Origin: Bacteroidota bacterium
Lineage (GTDB): Bacteria > Bacteroidota > Bacteroidia > Chitinophagales > Chitinophagaceae
Length of the DNA stretch: 9,984 nucleotides
Reading direction: 5' to 3'
Assembly: GCA_023396345.1 (NCBI GenBank)
Contig: JAEWWO010000087.1
Coordinates: 1 to 9,984 of the forward strand
The position numbers were made by a program, and so were the translations under genes. Shown in pieces: positions 1 through 6,573 of the stretch. Below the pieces are notes generated by a model, which did no database searches, had not been told where the DNA came from, and was given only the letters and a program-made list of their open reading frames with translations. Positions within the stretch are counted from its first letter, which is position 1; each line of letters begins with the position of its first letter.

Positions 1-1913
1 TTTCCGGTATAATCAATATTTGTATGCTCTAATCTTAGCCCTATATTCATGGAAAGTTTATCATTAAAATCCTGATCATGTCTTAGATACATTGCATAAA
101 TATTTTCATTGGCTAAATAGTTTAATGCAAGATACTCGGCAGGTACAGTAGATGTAGTAAATAAAGAAGGATTGTATAAGTCAAACTCTCCTAATTGCTT
201 TGCACTCACAAATCTGCCCGGCACATACTTTTCAGAAGGTGACCATCCTTTACCTTCCCAATTAACCAATTGCATCAGGTCCATAGTATTGTATTCTGAA
301 CCGATTGGCTCATAAATATTATATCCGTTTATACGCTCTTTGTCTTTCATTCTTACTCTTGCTCCTAAGCGAAGTCTTCCTTTTTGATCAGGAATATATG
401 AAAGGGGCATTCTGAAATTAATTTTTCCGGTCATTTCAGATTCATGAGTATTGTTATGACTGTCGCTGATTTCATTTAGATTGTATTTACTCAAATCTTC
501 TGTATTCAGCATATTAAACATTGGTTCAGATTCAGGACCGAAATCAGGAGAAAAAGAAAAGCCTCTTCCTTCATATTCAATATAGCGTTCATTGGGTCTT
601 GCTTCTTCAGCTCTTGAATAGCTCACACCCCAGTCCATATCTATATACTCACCAAGTATATGATCACCTTTCAAAGACAAATTAAATACATTCTGAGATT
701 CCAGTCTGCGATTCTGATTTCTCCCGCTTATACCTCCTTTTGTCTGTCTTCTTATCCTTCCTGAAAAACCTGTAATCAGACTTGGATTAGCAATATCATC
801 GTATTGAGGATCTATATTTCTGTATCTGGCTCTGTATCTGTTTTCAAAATCATCGCGCCAATTATACATAGTATTTAAAGTGAGACGATTCTTGGCGTTT
901 ATAGTATAATCAAAAGCTCCGGCAATACTACGTCTTACACGCTTTACATCATACTTTCTAATGTCCATTTCATCAGGATATATATTATCATAATCATCTT
1001 TTGTCCATACAGCTTCTACGTTATCAGAACCATAATCGTTGTAGTTATAAGAACCACTCAATACCATGCCCAGTTTATTATTAAAAAATCTGTTTCCGTA
1101 AACCAGACCACCGTTATATAATGGTTTATTTCTAATTGGATTATATCCGCCAGAGAGTGTTGCTGAAATCCGCTGTCCGCCCGGCGCAGCTCTTGTAATA
1201 AGGTTTACAGAGCCTCCGATGGCATCAGCATCCATGTCGGATGTAAGTGTTTTATTTACTTCTATGGTTTGTACCATATCTGCGGGAATCAAATCCATTT
1301 GTACTCTTCGGTTATCTCCTTCTGCGGAAGGGATTCTGTCTCCGTTTAGTGTTACTGAATTCAGCTCGGGTGCTAAACCACGTACAATAATATTTCTGGC
1401 TTCTCCCTGATCGTTTTGCATTGTTACACCCGGCACTCTCTTTAAAGCATCACCAATGTTTGCATCAGGAAAACGACCCACCTGATCCGAAGAAATAATA
1501 TTGGTAATATTTACTTTATTCTTTTGTTGATTTAATGCTCTTGCCTGACCGCGCAATCTGTCGCCAATAACAACGACTTCTTTTAGAGTTTCAGAGTCAT
1601 CATCATTAATATTGATATCTACTTTAGTAGTCATTCCGGGTAAAACATTGATTTTTCTTTGAATATTTTCATATCCGATATATTCTACCTGCAAAGTGTA
1701 GTCGCCGGGTTGCACATCAAGAAAAACAAAATTGCCATATTCATCAGCAACCGTATATCTGTTGCCGGGTAATAATTTTACCGTTGCTCCGGGTAAAGAC
1801 ATTCCCTGTCCGTCAGTCAGATTCCCTGATACCACAGCACTCTGAAACTGACCATTAACTATAAATGAAATAAATAACGACTGAAATAAAAATATAAAAA
1901 TCTTTTTTTGCAT
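1..1913 (-). CDS. TonB-dependent receptor, N-terminal part (cut by left edge)
   Basis: Outer-membrane receptor for TonB-driven uptake of an unidentified ligand. The frame stays open from the ATG at 1911-1913 to the window edge, giving about 637 residues without the C-terminal barrel strands. Residues 1-22 (MQKKIFIFLFQ...) are a signal peptide. Residues about 23-105 form a carboxypeptidase-regulatory-like beta-sandwich (G-A-T-V, then D-V-Q-P-G-D-Y-T-L). A TonB-box-like EVVVIGD is at 112-118. The plug domain starts near 138 with GRFPDANIGDALKRVPGV and continues through VRGL and LNGDR to DADAIGGSVNLIT near 225-238. Barrel sequence follows, with alternating aromatic strands and Asn/Asp-rich loops. 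The plug wording resembles the TIGR01782-type receptors of about 900-1000 residues rather than SusC. No SusD partner is visible, though one could lie left of the window. AAGGA directly abuts the ATG, too close to act as a standard ribosome site. The class is certain; the substrate is unknown. Confidence 0.95.
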   Translation of the reverse strand, partial: MQKKIFIFLFQSLFISFIVNGQFQSAVVSGNLTDGQGMSLPGATVKLLPGNRYTVADEYGNFVFLDVQPGDYTLQVEYIGYENIQRKINVLPGMTTKVDININDDDSETLKEVVVIGDRLRGQARALNQQKNKVNITNIISSDQVGRFPDANIGDALKRVPGVTMQNDQGEARNIIVRGLAPELNSVTLNGDRIPSAEGDNRRVQMDLIPADMVQTIEVNKTLTSDMDADAIGGSVNLITRAAPGGQRISATLSGGYNPIRNKPLYNGGLVYGNRFFNNKLGMVLSGSYNYNDYGSDNVEAVWTKDDYDNIYPDEMDIRKYDVKRVRRSIAGAFDYTINAKNRLTLNTMYNWRDDFENRYRARYRNIDPQYDDIANPSLITGFSGRIRRQTKGGISGRNQNRRLESQNVFNLSLKGDHILGEYIDMDWGVSYSRAEEARPNERYIEYEGRGFSFSPDFGPESEPMFNMLNTEDLSKYNLNEISDSHNNTHESEMTGKINFRMPLSYIPDQKGRLRLGARVRMKDKERINGYNIYEPIGSEYNTMDLMQLVNWEGKGWSPSEKYVPGRFVSAKQLGEFDLYNPSLFTTSTVPAEYLALNYLANENIYAMYLRHDQDFNDKLSMNIGLRLEHTNIDYTG

Positions 1914-1969
1914 TCCTTTAATTTTTTTGCAAAAAAAGACTATTAATATTACCTGAATATGAATGGAAT

Positions 1970-1986
1970 GTTACGAAATTGTTACG
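1970..1986. promoter_or_regulatory. Direct repeat GTTACG-N5-GTTACG upstream of the receptor gene
   Basis: GTTACG occurs at 1970-1975 and again at 1981-1986, an 11-base period of about one helical turn. It lies in the 84-base spacer between the hisIE stop and the receptor start, roughly 60-75 bases upstream of the receptor ATG. On the receptor's strand it reads CGTAAC twice. The phasing suits a dimeric regulator or an upstream promoter element, and AAC cores are common in ECF sigma -35 elements, but no matching downstream element could be fixed. No TAnnTTTG element is seen in this spacer. Regulatory role is inference. Confidence 0.3.
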
Positions 1987-1997
1987 CAGAGAAAAAG

Positions 1998-2591
1998 TTA
2001 CTTATGTCTTCCTTTCAAAATACCAATCACATCATTCAAACGAAAACCTTTTTGATTCAAAAGTATAAGATAATGGAAAAGTAAATCAGCAGCTTCGTTC
2101 AGAAACAGATCATCATTATTGTCCTTTGCTTCTATCACCAACTCAACAGCTTCTTCTCCAACTTTTTGTGCAATCTTATTTGTTCCTTTTTTAAACAGAC
2201 TTGCTACGTAAGATTTATCAGCATCCTGCGTTTTTCTGCCTTCAATAACCGACTCCAGATAAGATAAGAAATCTGCTTGTATGTTTTCTTCTCCCCAGCA
2301 AGTGTCGGCTCCGGTGTGGCAAACAGGTCCAAGAGGTTCTGCTTTAATTAAAAGCGTATCCTTATCGCAATCTGTTTTTATTTCTTTCAGCAAAAGAAAG
2401 TTACCACTCTCCTCTCCTTTTGTCCACAAACGATTTTTAGTTCTGCTGTAAAAAGTCACTTTTCCGGATTCTGTAGTTTTATCAACAGCTTCCTGATTCA
2501 TAAAACCCAGCATCAGCACCACTTTGCTGTCTGCATCCTGTACAATAGCAGGAACCAAACCATCCGTATATTTTGAAAAATTTATATCCAT
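1998..2591 (-). CDS. hisIE: Bifunctional phosphoribosyl-AMP cyclohydrolase / phosphoribosyl-ATP pyrophosphatase
   Basis: Cytoplasmic enzyme for steps 2 and 3 of histidine biosynthesis: HisE removes pyrophosphate from PR-ATP and HisI opens the adenine ring of PR-AMP. The 197 residues fit the usual fused length. The HisI part (about 1-110) shows SRTKNRLWTKGEESGN at 49-64, the metal-binding DCDKDTLL at 74-81 (D74, C75, D76, D78) and the zinc cysteines C91 and C98 in CHTGADTCW. The HisE part (about 125-197) shows KVGEEAVELVIEA at 143-155 and NEAADLLFHYLILL at 165-178, the acidic metal-binding helices of this all-alpha pyrophosphatase. Both halves look intact. The gene lies downstream of hisF on the same strand, separated by a 149-base repeat tract, and probably shares its transcript because no promoter match is seen in between. 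The start is the first ATG in frame; no Shine-Dalgarno precedes it. Confidence 0.97.
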   Translation of the reverse strand: MDINFSKYTDGLVPAIVQDADSKVVLMLGFMNQEAVDKTTESGKVTFYSRTKNRLWTKGEESGNFLLLKEIKTDCDKDTLLIKAEPLGPVCHTGADTCWGEENIQADFLSYLESVIEGRKTQDADKSYVASLFKKGTNKIAQKVGEEAVELVIEAKDNNDDLFLNEAADLLFHYLILLNQKGFRLNDVIGILKGRHK

Positions 2592-2625
2592 CTTTTAAGT
2601 TGTAGGTTTTGAGTGTTAAGTTTTA

Positions 2626-2667
2626 GGTTAAGGTTGAGGTTGAGGTTGAGATTGAGATTGAGACTAA
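2626..2667. repeat. Seven hexamer units, GGTTGA-type tandem repeat
   Basis: Seven consecutive hexamers can be read: GGTTAA, GGTTGA three times, GATTGA twice, then GACTAA. The copies change stepwise by single bases, as expected from slippage and decay of a simple repeat. It lies in the hisF-hisIE spacer, 34 bases upstream of the hisIE start on the transcribed strand. In the plus-strand reading it yields a run of Arg-Leu codons, which is an artefact of the repeat. Copy number could vary between strains. Confidence 0.85.
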
Positions 2668-2674
2668 AAATAAA

Positions 2675-2746
2675 TTATCACATTGACATATTATCACATT
2701 ATCAACTTTCCATTTTCAATTTTCAACTATCCACTATCCACTATCC
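2675..2746. repeat. Degenerate short repeats reaching the hisF stop codon
   Basis: This tract is built from several short imperfect repeats. TTATCACATT occurs at 2675-2684 and 2691-2700, ATTTTCAA occurs twice near 2712-2724, and ACTATCC occurs three times between about 2727 and 2746. The last units overlap the hisF stop codon (2741-2743) and pyrimidine-rich CTCTC sequence continues into its final codons. It resembles the low-complexity intergenic filler seen in many Bacteroidota genomes. No function can be assigned. Confidence 0.7.
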
Positions 2747-3511
2747 TCTCTCCTCTAATCTCACCGCTATATTTTTATCTTTTAAATATTTTTTTAATTC
2801 GTTAATTTCAATTTCTTTATAATGAAAAATACTGGCTGCCAAAGCCGCATCAGCATTCGCTTTCAGAAAAACATCGGCAAAATGTTCACAGGTTCCGCCG
2901 CCGCCACTGGCAATAATAGGAACGTTTAATTGCTGCGATAAATCACCCGTAATATCCAATGCAAAACCCTGCTTTGTGCCGTCATGATTCATGGAAGTCA
3001 ACAATATTTCTCCGGCTCCCAAATCCACTGCCTGATTTGCCCACGCTTTGCATTTGATGTCGGTTTTTAATCTTCCTCCGTTCAGGTACACATACCATTC
3101 GCCATCCTCTTCTTTCTTTGTATCAATAGCGAGTACCACACACTGGCTGCCAAATTCCTTAGCAAGATCATTGATAAGCTGAGGATTTTTAACTGCTGAA
3201 CTATTCACAGAAATTTTATCCGCACCGTTTTGCAGTAACACACTTACATCTTCCACCGATGATATACCGCCACCTACAGTAAAAGGAATATTAATGTTGT
3301 GTGCAATTTTATTTACGAGTTCGCTCAGGGTTTTTCTTTTCTCAACAGTTGCAGTAATGTCTAAAAACACCAGTTCATCTGCACCCTGTTCTGCATACAG
3401 TTTTCCTAATTCAACAGGATCGCCGGCATCGCGCAACTCAACGAAATTGATACCCTTAACGGTTCTTCCATCTTTAATATCCAGACAAGGTATAATTCTT
3501 TTTGTTAGCAT
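2741..3511 (-). CDS. hisF: Imidazole glycerol phosphate synthase, cyclase subunit
   Basis: Cyclase half of IGP synthase. It uses ammonia from the HisH glutaminase to convert PRFAR into imidazole glycerol phosphate and AICAR, linking histidine and purine synthesis. The 256-residue protein is a complete half-barrel-duplicated TIM barrel: catalytic D11 in IPCLDIKDG, catalytic D130 in LAIDTK, phosphate-binding GGGI at 80-83 and ASGGGG at 201-206. The start is the ATG at 3509-3511, because [16 protein letters not shown] is the conserved family N-terminus. The frame is open 38 codons further upstream, but that extension is not family-like and overlaps the 3' end of the protease gene. The tail VRLEERG resembles other HisF ends, although its stop codon falls in repetitive sequence. 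HisH and HisA are not in the window; the gene 43 bases upstream is a membrane protease. Confidence 0.97.
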   Translation of the reverse strand: MLTKRIIPCLDIKDGRTVKGINFVELRDAGDPVELGKLYAEQGADELVFLDITATVEKRKTLSELVNKIAHNINIPFTVGGGISSVEDVSVLLQNGADKISVNSSAVKNPQLINDLAKEFGSQCVVLAIDTKKEEDGEWYVYLNGGRLKTDIKCKAWANQAVDLGAGEILLTSMNHDGTKQGFALDITGDLSQQLNVPIIASGGGGTCEHFADVFLKANADAALAASIFHYKEIEINELKKYLKDKNIAVRLEERG

Positions 3512-3554
3512 AATAATGATGTGCAAGTTAATAACAAAACTTAAAAAATCATAG

Positions 3555-4427
3555 CTAAACTTCCGTCGCTCGCACTCTTTGACGATAATCTTTATGGAGA
3601 TGAATAAGAAACGGAGTATATACAACTATCACTATCACTTGTAATATCACTAATATCACGGAACCTTCAATGCCAAAACCTCCGCCACTGATAAGCTCAC
3701 TGCCAGATAATTTGTAAGTAAATACAGATGGCATAGCAATACCGCTTACATGACTGCCCAATATTAAACCGGTAATATAATTCCAGAAAAAATGAATGGC
3801 TGTTACAAGATATATATTTTTATATTTCAAATAAATAATTCCCAATATAATTCCTACCAGCAAAATATTTATAAACGGTACAACGGAGAAATTATCATTA
3901 AACAAATGCAGCAAAGAAAACAACAGGGAGCTTACAAACAGCACGGCTAAAGGATTGTAGCCTTTTTCGTCAATCAATCTGTCTAACATTAAATTTCGGC
4001 AAAGCACCTCTTCAATCATTGCAGCAAAGTATAACATTACAAACCATTGAAGCAATGTAGCGAAAGCCGCCCCTTTAAATGCAAACTGTATATCTGTTAA
4101 TAAAAATAAGATACCATACAAAATACTGATAAATATTACTGTTGCTACTAATCCATAAAAGTTATTCAAAATTACATTAGCTGCAGGTTTACGAAAAGCT
4201 TTTAAAAAAGCAGGCTGATTTTGACGAAACAGTACAATCAGAAAAACAATATTCAGCATATACATCACAGACATAAGCAACTGATTGTTATTTGTGAGAC
4301 CTGTAACAACACGTCCATACACGAAAAAGCTTAATACAGCGTAAAAGCCGTATGCAACAACAGACGCTGCCAGATAATAAACAATTAATAAGGCGCAATA
4401 TTTAAGTATCTGCAAAAATGTTTTCAT
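3555..4427 (-). CDS. CPBP family intramembrane glutamic endopeptidase (CAAX/Abi type)
   Basis: Multi-span inner-membrane protein of the CPBP (CAAX protease and bacteriocin-processing) family. The family's three signature motifs are present: EExxxR as E139-E140...R144 (EEVLCR), FxxxH as F170...H174 (FSLLH) and HxxxN as H212...N216 (HFFWN). These residues form the active site in characterised Rce1-like members. About seven or eight hydrophobic segments are visible, near 8-37, 49-67, 88-111, 122-138, 160-177, 183-200, 206-225 and 255-275. Length 290 is ordinary. Bacterial members have been tied to peptide processing, bacteriocin immunity or protein anchoring, but the substrate here cannot be told. 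It is the first gene of a minus-strand run into hisF (43-base gap) and hisIE, with no evident promoter in the gap, so co-transcription is likely. It is divergent from the radical SAM gene across a 114-base spacer. Confidence 0.9.
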   Translation of the reverse strand: MKTFLQILKYCALLIVYYLAASVVAYGFYAVLSFFVYGRVVTGLTNNNQLLMSVMYMLNIVFLIVLFRQNQPAFLKAFRKPAANVILNNFYGLVATVIFISILYGILFLLTDIQFAFKGAAFATLLQWFVMLYFAAMIEEVLCRNLMLDRLIDEKGYNPLAVLFVSSLLFSLLHLFNDNFSVVPFINILLVGIILGIIYLKYKNIYLVTAIHFFWNYITGLILGSHVSGIAMPSVFTYKLSGSELISGGGFGIEGSVILVILQVIVIVVYTPFLIHLHKDYRQRVRATEV

Positions 4428-4465
4428 ATATCTGATTTAAGTTTTGCAATATTACATAATAACCT

Positions 4466-4494
4466 GCTAAAATATTTTTGCCAATATTTTTAGC
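4466..4494. promoter_or_regulatory. Imperfect inverted repeat in the divergent spacer
   Basis: GCTAAAATATT (4466-4476) and AATATTTTTAGC (4483-4494) are inverted copies differing by one unpaired A, separated by TTTGCC. Further GCTAA/TTAGC pentamers follow at 4510-4514, 4513-4517 (together the palindrome TTAGCTAA) and 4523-4527. Because the flanking genes are transcribed away from each other, this is not a terminator. It is a candidate operator for one or both genes. AT-richness makes chance matches fairly likely. Confidence 0.4.
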
Positions 4495-4514
4495 ATTATT
4501 TAGTTTTTATTAGC

Positions 4515-4522
4515 TAATTTTG
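4515..4522 (+). promoter_or_regulatory. Candidate -7 promoter element TAATTTTG
   Basis: TAATTTTG exactly matches the Bacteroidota -7 consensus TAnnTTTG and lies 19 bases before the ATG of the radical SAM gene. It overlaps the palindrome TTAGCTAA. No TTG is found at the expected -33 distance, and the leader would be only about a dozen bases, so this is a half-supported promoter. Confidence 0.35.
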
Positions 4523-4541
4523 TTAGCAAATGACTTAAGAT

Positions 4542-5801
4542 ATGTCGGAAAGAATCAGAGAAAAATTACAAATTTTATCAGCCGCAGCCAAGTATGATAT
4601 ATCCTGCTCATCCAGTGGAAGCAAAAGAGAAAATCATAACAAAGGTCTGGGTAATGGCGCAGTATCAGGCATTTGCCACACATTTACCGAAGATGGCAGA
4701 TGTGTTTCGTTGCTGAAAATATTGCTTACCAACTTCTGCATATACGATTGTGCTTTTTGTACATCGCGCCGCAGCAACGATACCAAACGTGCAGCTTTCA
4801 CGGTTGATGAAGTAGTAGAACTGACTATGAATTTCTACAGAAGAAATTATATAGAAGGCTTGTTTTTAAGCTCGGGTATTTTTAAAAATGCAGATTATAC
4901 AATGGAGCGACTGCTACGCATAGTGAAACGCCTGCGTCTGGAAGAAAGATTTAACGGATACATTCATTTAAAAACAATTCCCGGCGCAAGTGAAGAGCTG
5001 GTAACGGAAGCAGGATTGTATGCAGACCGCATGAGCATTAATCTTGAGATGCCTACCGAAGCAGGATTAAAAATGCTTGCTCCCGAAAAATCGCATTCAG
5101 AAGTAAGGAAAGAATTATCGCTTATACAAAATAAACTCATCACTTTTAAAGACGAAAGAAAACTCATAAAACACACACCAAAGTTTGTACCTGCCGGACA
5201 AAGTACACAAATGGTGATTGGTGCTACTCCTGAAACAGATAAGGACATCATGTACACTGCCAGCGAGTTCTATAAAACTTATGCACTTAAACGTGTGTAT
5301 TATTCCGGCTACCTACCGGTGAACAACGACAGTCGTCTGCCCGCAATCGGAAGCCAGCCGCCACTTTTACGGGAAAACAGATTATATCAAACCGACTGGC
5401 TTTTGCGCTTTTATAAATTTGATATACGGGAAATTTTAAACGATCATCATCCAAATCTTGATGTAGATATTGATCCCAAACTGGGATGGGCATTGCGCAA
5501 CCTGCAACAGTTTCCTGTTGATGTAAATACTGCTGATTATTCTTTAATACTGCGTGTGCCGGGCATCGGCGTTATGTCTGCAAAGAAAATAATACAGGCA
5601 AGGAAATTCGGAAAACTGCGTATAGATCAGTTAAAAAAAATTGGCATCTCTTATAATCGTGCACGACATTTTATTGTTTGTGCAGACACGCCTTTCCGCT
5701 TAAACAACCCAGATGCGCTACACATTAAACAAGCAATTTTACACAATGGCAACAGCAAGTATAAATCAACTATTTCAAAACAACTGAGCCTTTTTCAATG
5801 A
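4542..5801 (+). CDS. Putative DNA modification/repair radical SAM protein (TIGR03916-like)
   Basis: Radical SAM enzyme of the family named for linkage to a uracil-DNA glycosylase-like protein; its reaction is not established. The [4Fe-4S] motif CxxxCxxC is C66-C70-C73 in NFCIYDCAFCTSRRSND. Other cysteines at 22, 45 and 54 lie in the family-typical N-terminus (KYDISCSSSGS, GICHTF). The barrel core covers about 55-300. A helix-hairpin-helix DNA-binding region follows at about 326-380, with VPGIGVMSAKKII and a second hairpin near GKLRIDQLKKIGI. The last residues are QLSLFQ (414-419), matching the QL(S/D)LF sliding-clamp binding consensus. The stop overlaps the next gene's start (ATGA), implying translational coupling. 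The family assignment rests on the CxxxCxxC core, the HhH tail and the partner gene. A DNA-acting role is inference from the HhH and the neighbours. Confidence 0.93.
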   Translation: MSERIREKLQILSAAAKYDISCSSSGSKRENHNKGLGNGAVSGICHTFTEDGRCVSLLKILLTNFCIYDCAFCTSRRSNDTKRAAFTVDEVVELTMNFYRRNYIEGLFLSSGIFKNADYTMERLLRIVKRLRLEERFNGYIHLKTIPGASEELVTEAGLYADRMSINLEMPTEAGLKMLAPEKSHSEVRKELSLIQNKLITFKDERKLIKHTPKFVPAGQSTQMVIGATPETDKDIMYTASEFYKTYALKRVYYSGYLPVNNDSRLPAIGSQPPLLRENRLYQTDWLLRFYKFDIREILNDHHPNLDVDIDPKLGWALRNLQQFPVDVNTADYSLILRVPGIGVMSAKKIIQARKFGKLRIDQLKKIGISYNRARHFIVCADTPFRLNNPDALHIKQAILHNGNSKYKSTISKQLSLFQ

Positions 5802-6568
5802 CCTATATTTTTGATAATACTTTACGCGGATTTTTATGTTGTGTGTTTGAATATTTCGATAAAAAAGCACAGCATGTAAAAGTGTTGCCTGCCCGGTTAC
5901 ACACGCCTTCTCTTATTAATGATGAAATAATTATTTATTCCGATAATGCCAAAGCGATGCGTGTGTGGAGTGGTCTGGAAAAAAAATTATCAGAAGAATG
6001 GATGCTGAAAATATACTGCTGCTTTTTATCAGAATTACCAACAGCCTATCAGGAGTTATTTGATTGTATTTGTTATTTTTTCAGCACAAAAAAAATAGTT
6101 TATACCAATTATGGCAATGAACATATTTTAGCCGTAAACAAAGCAGCAAGAAAAACACAACATGAACAGCACAGAATGAAAGGATTCATCAGGTTTCAGC
6201 AAACAAAAAACAATATCTTTTTTGCAGAAATAGAGCCCGATCACAATATACTGCCTCTGCTCAGCTCTCATTTCAAAAATCGTTTTGCCGATCAGCAATG
6301 GATAATTTACGACAAAAAAAGAAATTACGGATTGTATTACAATTTACATTCGGTAGAAGAAATGCAATTGTCGTTTGATGAGAGAGTCACCTACAAAAAA
6401 AGCGAAGCACTTCCGGAATCAGTGGTAGCCGAACCGGAAATGCTGTATAATAGTTTATGGAAAGATTATTATGCCAGTACAAACATTAAAGAAAGAAAAA
6501 ACTTAAAATTGCATACGCAGTTTCTTCCCAAAAGATACTGGCGTTATTTAACCGAAAAGCAGTTATAA
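5798..6568 (+). CDS. DUF4130 / TIGR03915 family putative DNA repair protein
   Basis: Conserved partner of the preceding radical SAM protein; biochemical role unknown. The 256 residues show the family landmarks: FDNTLRGFLCCVFEYF at the N-terminus, HRMKGFIRF at 125-133, EPDHNILPLLSSHF near 146-159, FADQQWIIYDKKRNYGLYY at 163-181, LWKDYYASTNIKERKN at 220-235 and QFLPKRYWRYL at 241-251. No signal peptide or membrane segment is seen, so it is cytoplasmic. In many bacteria this domain is the N-terminal part of a longer protein that carries a UdgX-type uracil-DNA glycosylase domain; here the gene stops after the DUF4130 part. Its ATG overlaps the radical SAM stop by four bases, and five bases separate its stop from the nuclease gene. 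Family call is firm from motifs and context. Confidence 0.92.
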   Translation: MTYIFDNTLRGFLCCVFEYFDKKAQHVKVLPARLHTPSLINDEIIIYSDNAKAMRVWSGLEKKLSEEWMLKIYCCFLSELPTAYQELFDCICYFFSTKKIVYTNYGNEHILAVNKAARKTQHEQHRMKGFIRFQQTKNNIFFAEIEPDHNILPLLSSHFKNRFADQQWIIYDKKRNYGLYYNLHSVEEMQLSFDERVTYKKSEALPESVVAEPEMLYNSLWKDYYASTNIKERKNLKLHTQFLPKRYWRYLTEKQL

Positions 6569-6573
6569 TAAAA

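Noticed and set aside
1219..1410. Plus-strand open frame of 63 residues
   Set aside because: It lies antisense inside the plug-domain coding region of the TonB receptor, whose family motifs are clear.
2626..2746. CRISPR array
   Set aside because: Units are only 6-10 bases, directly adjacent and without regular spacers; no cas genes are present.
2613..2822. Plus-strand open frame encoding an Arg-Leu repeat protein
   Set aside because: The RLRLRL run is just the translation of the hexamer repeats and the frame runs antisense into hisF.
3512..3625. Possible 38-residue N-terminal extension of HisF from an upstream in-frame ATG
   Set aside because: It overlaps the 3' end of the CPBP gene, has no family resemblance, and the internal ATG gives the exact conserved HisF N-terminus.
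4447..4454. TAATATTG as a minus-strand promoter element for the CPBP gene
   Set aside because: It differs from TAnnTTTG by one base and the nearest TTG is 27 bases away, too far for the usual spacing.
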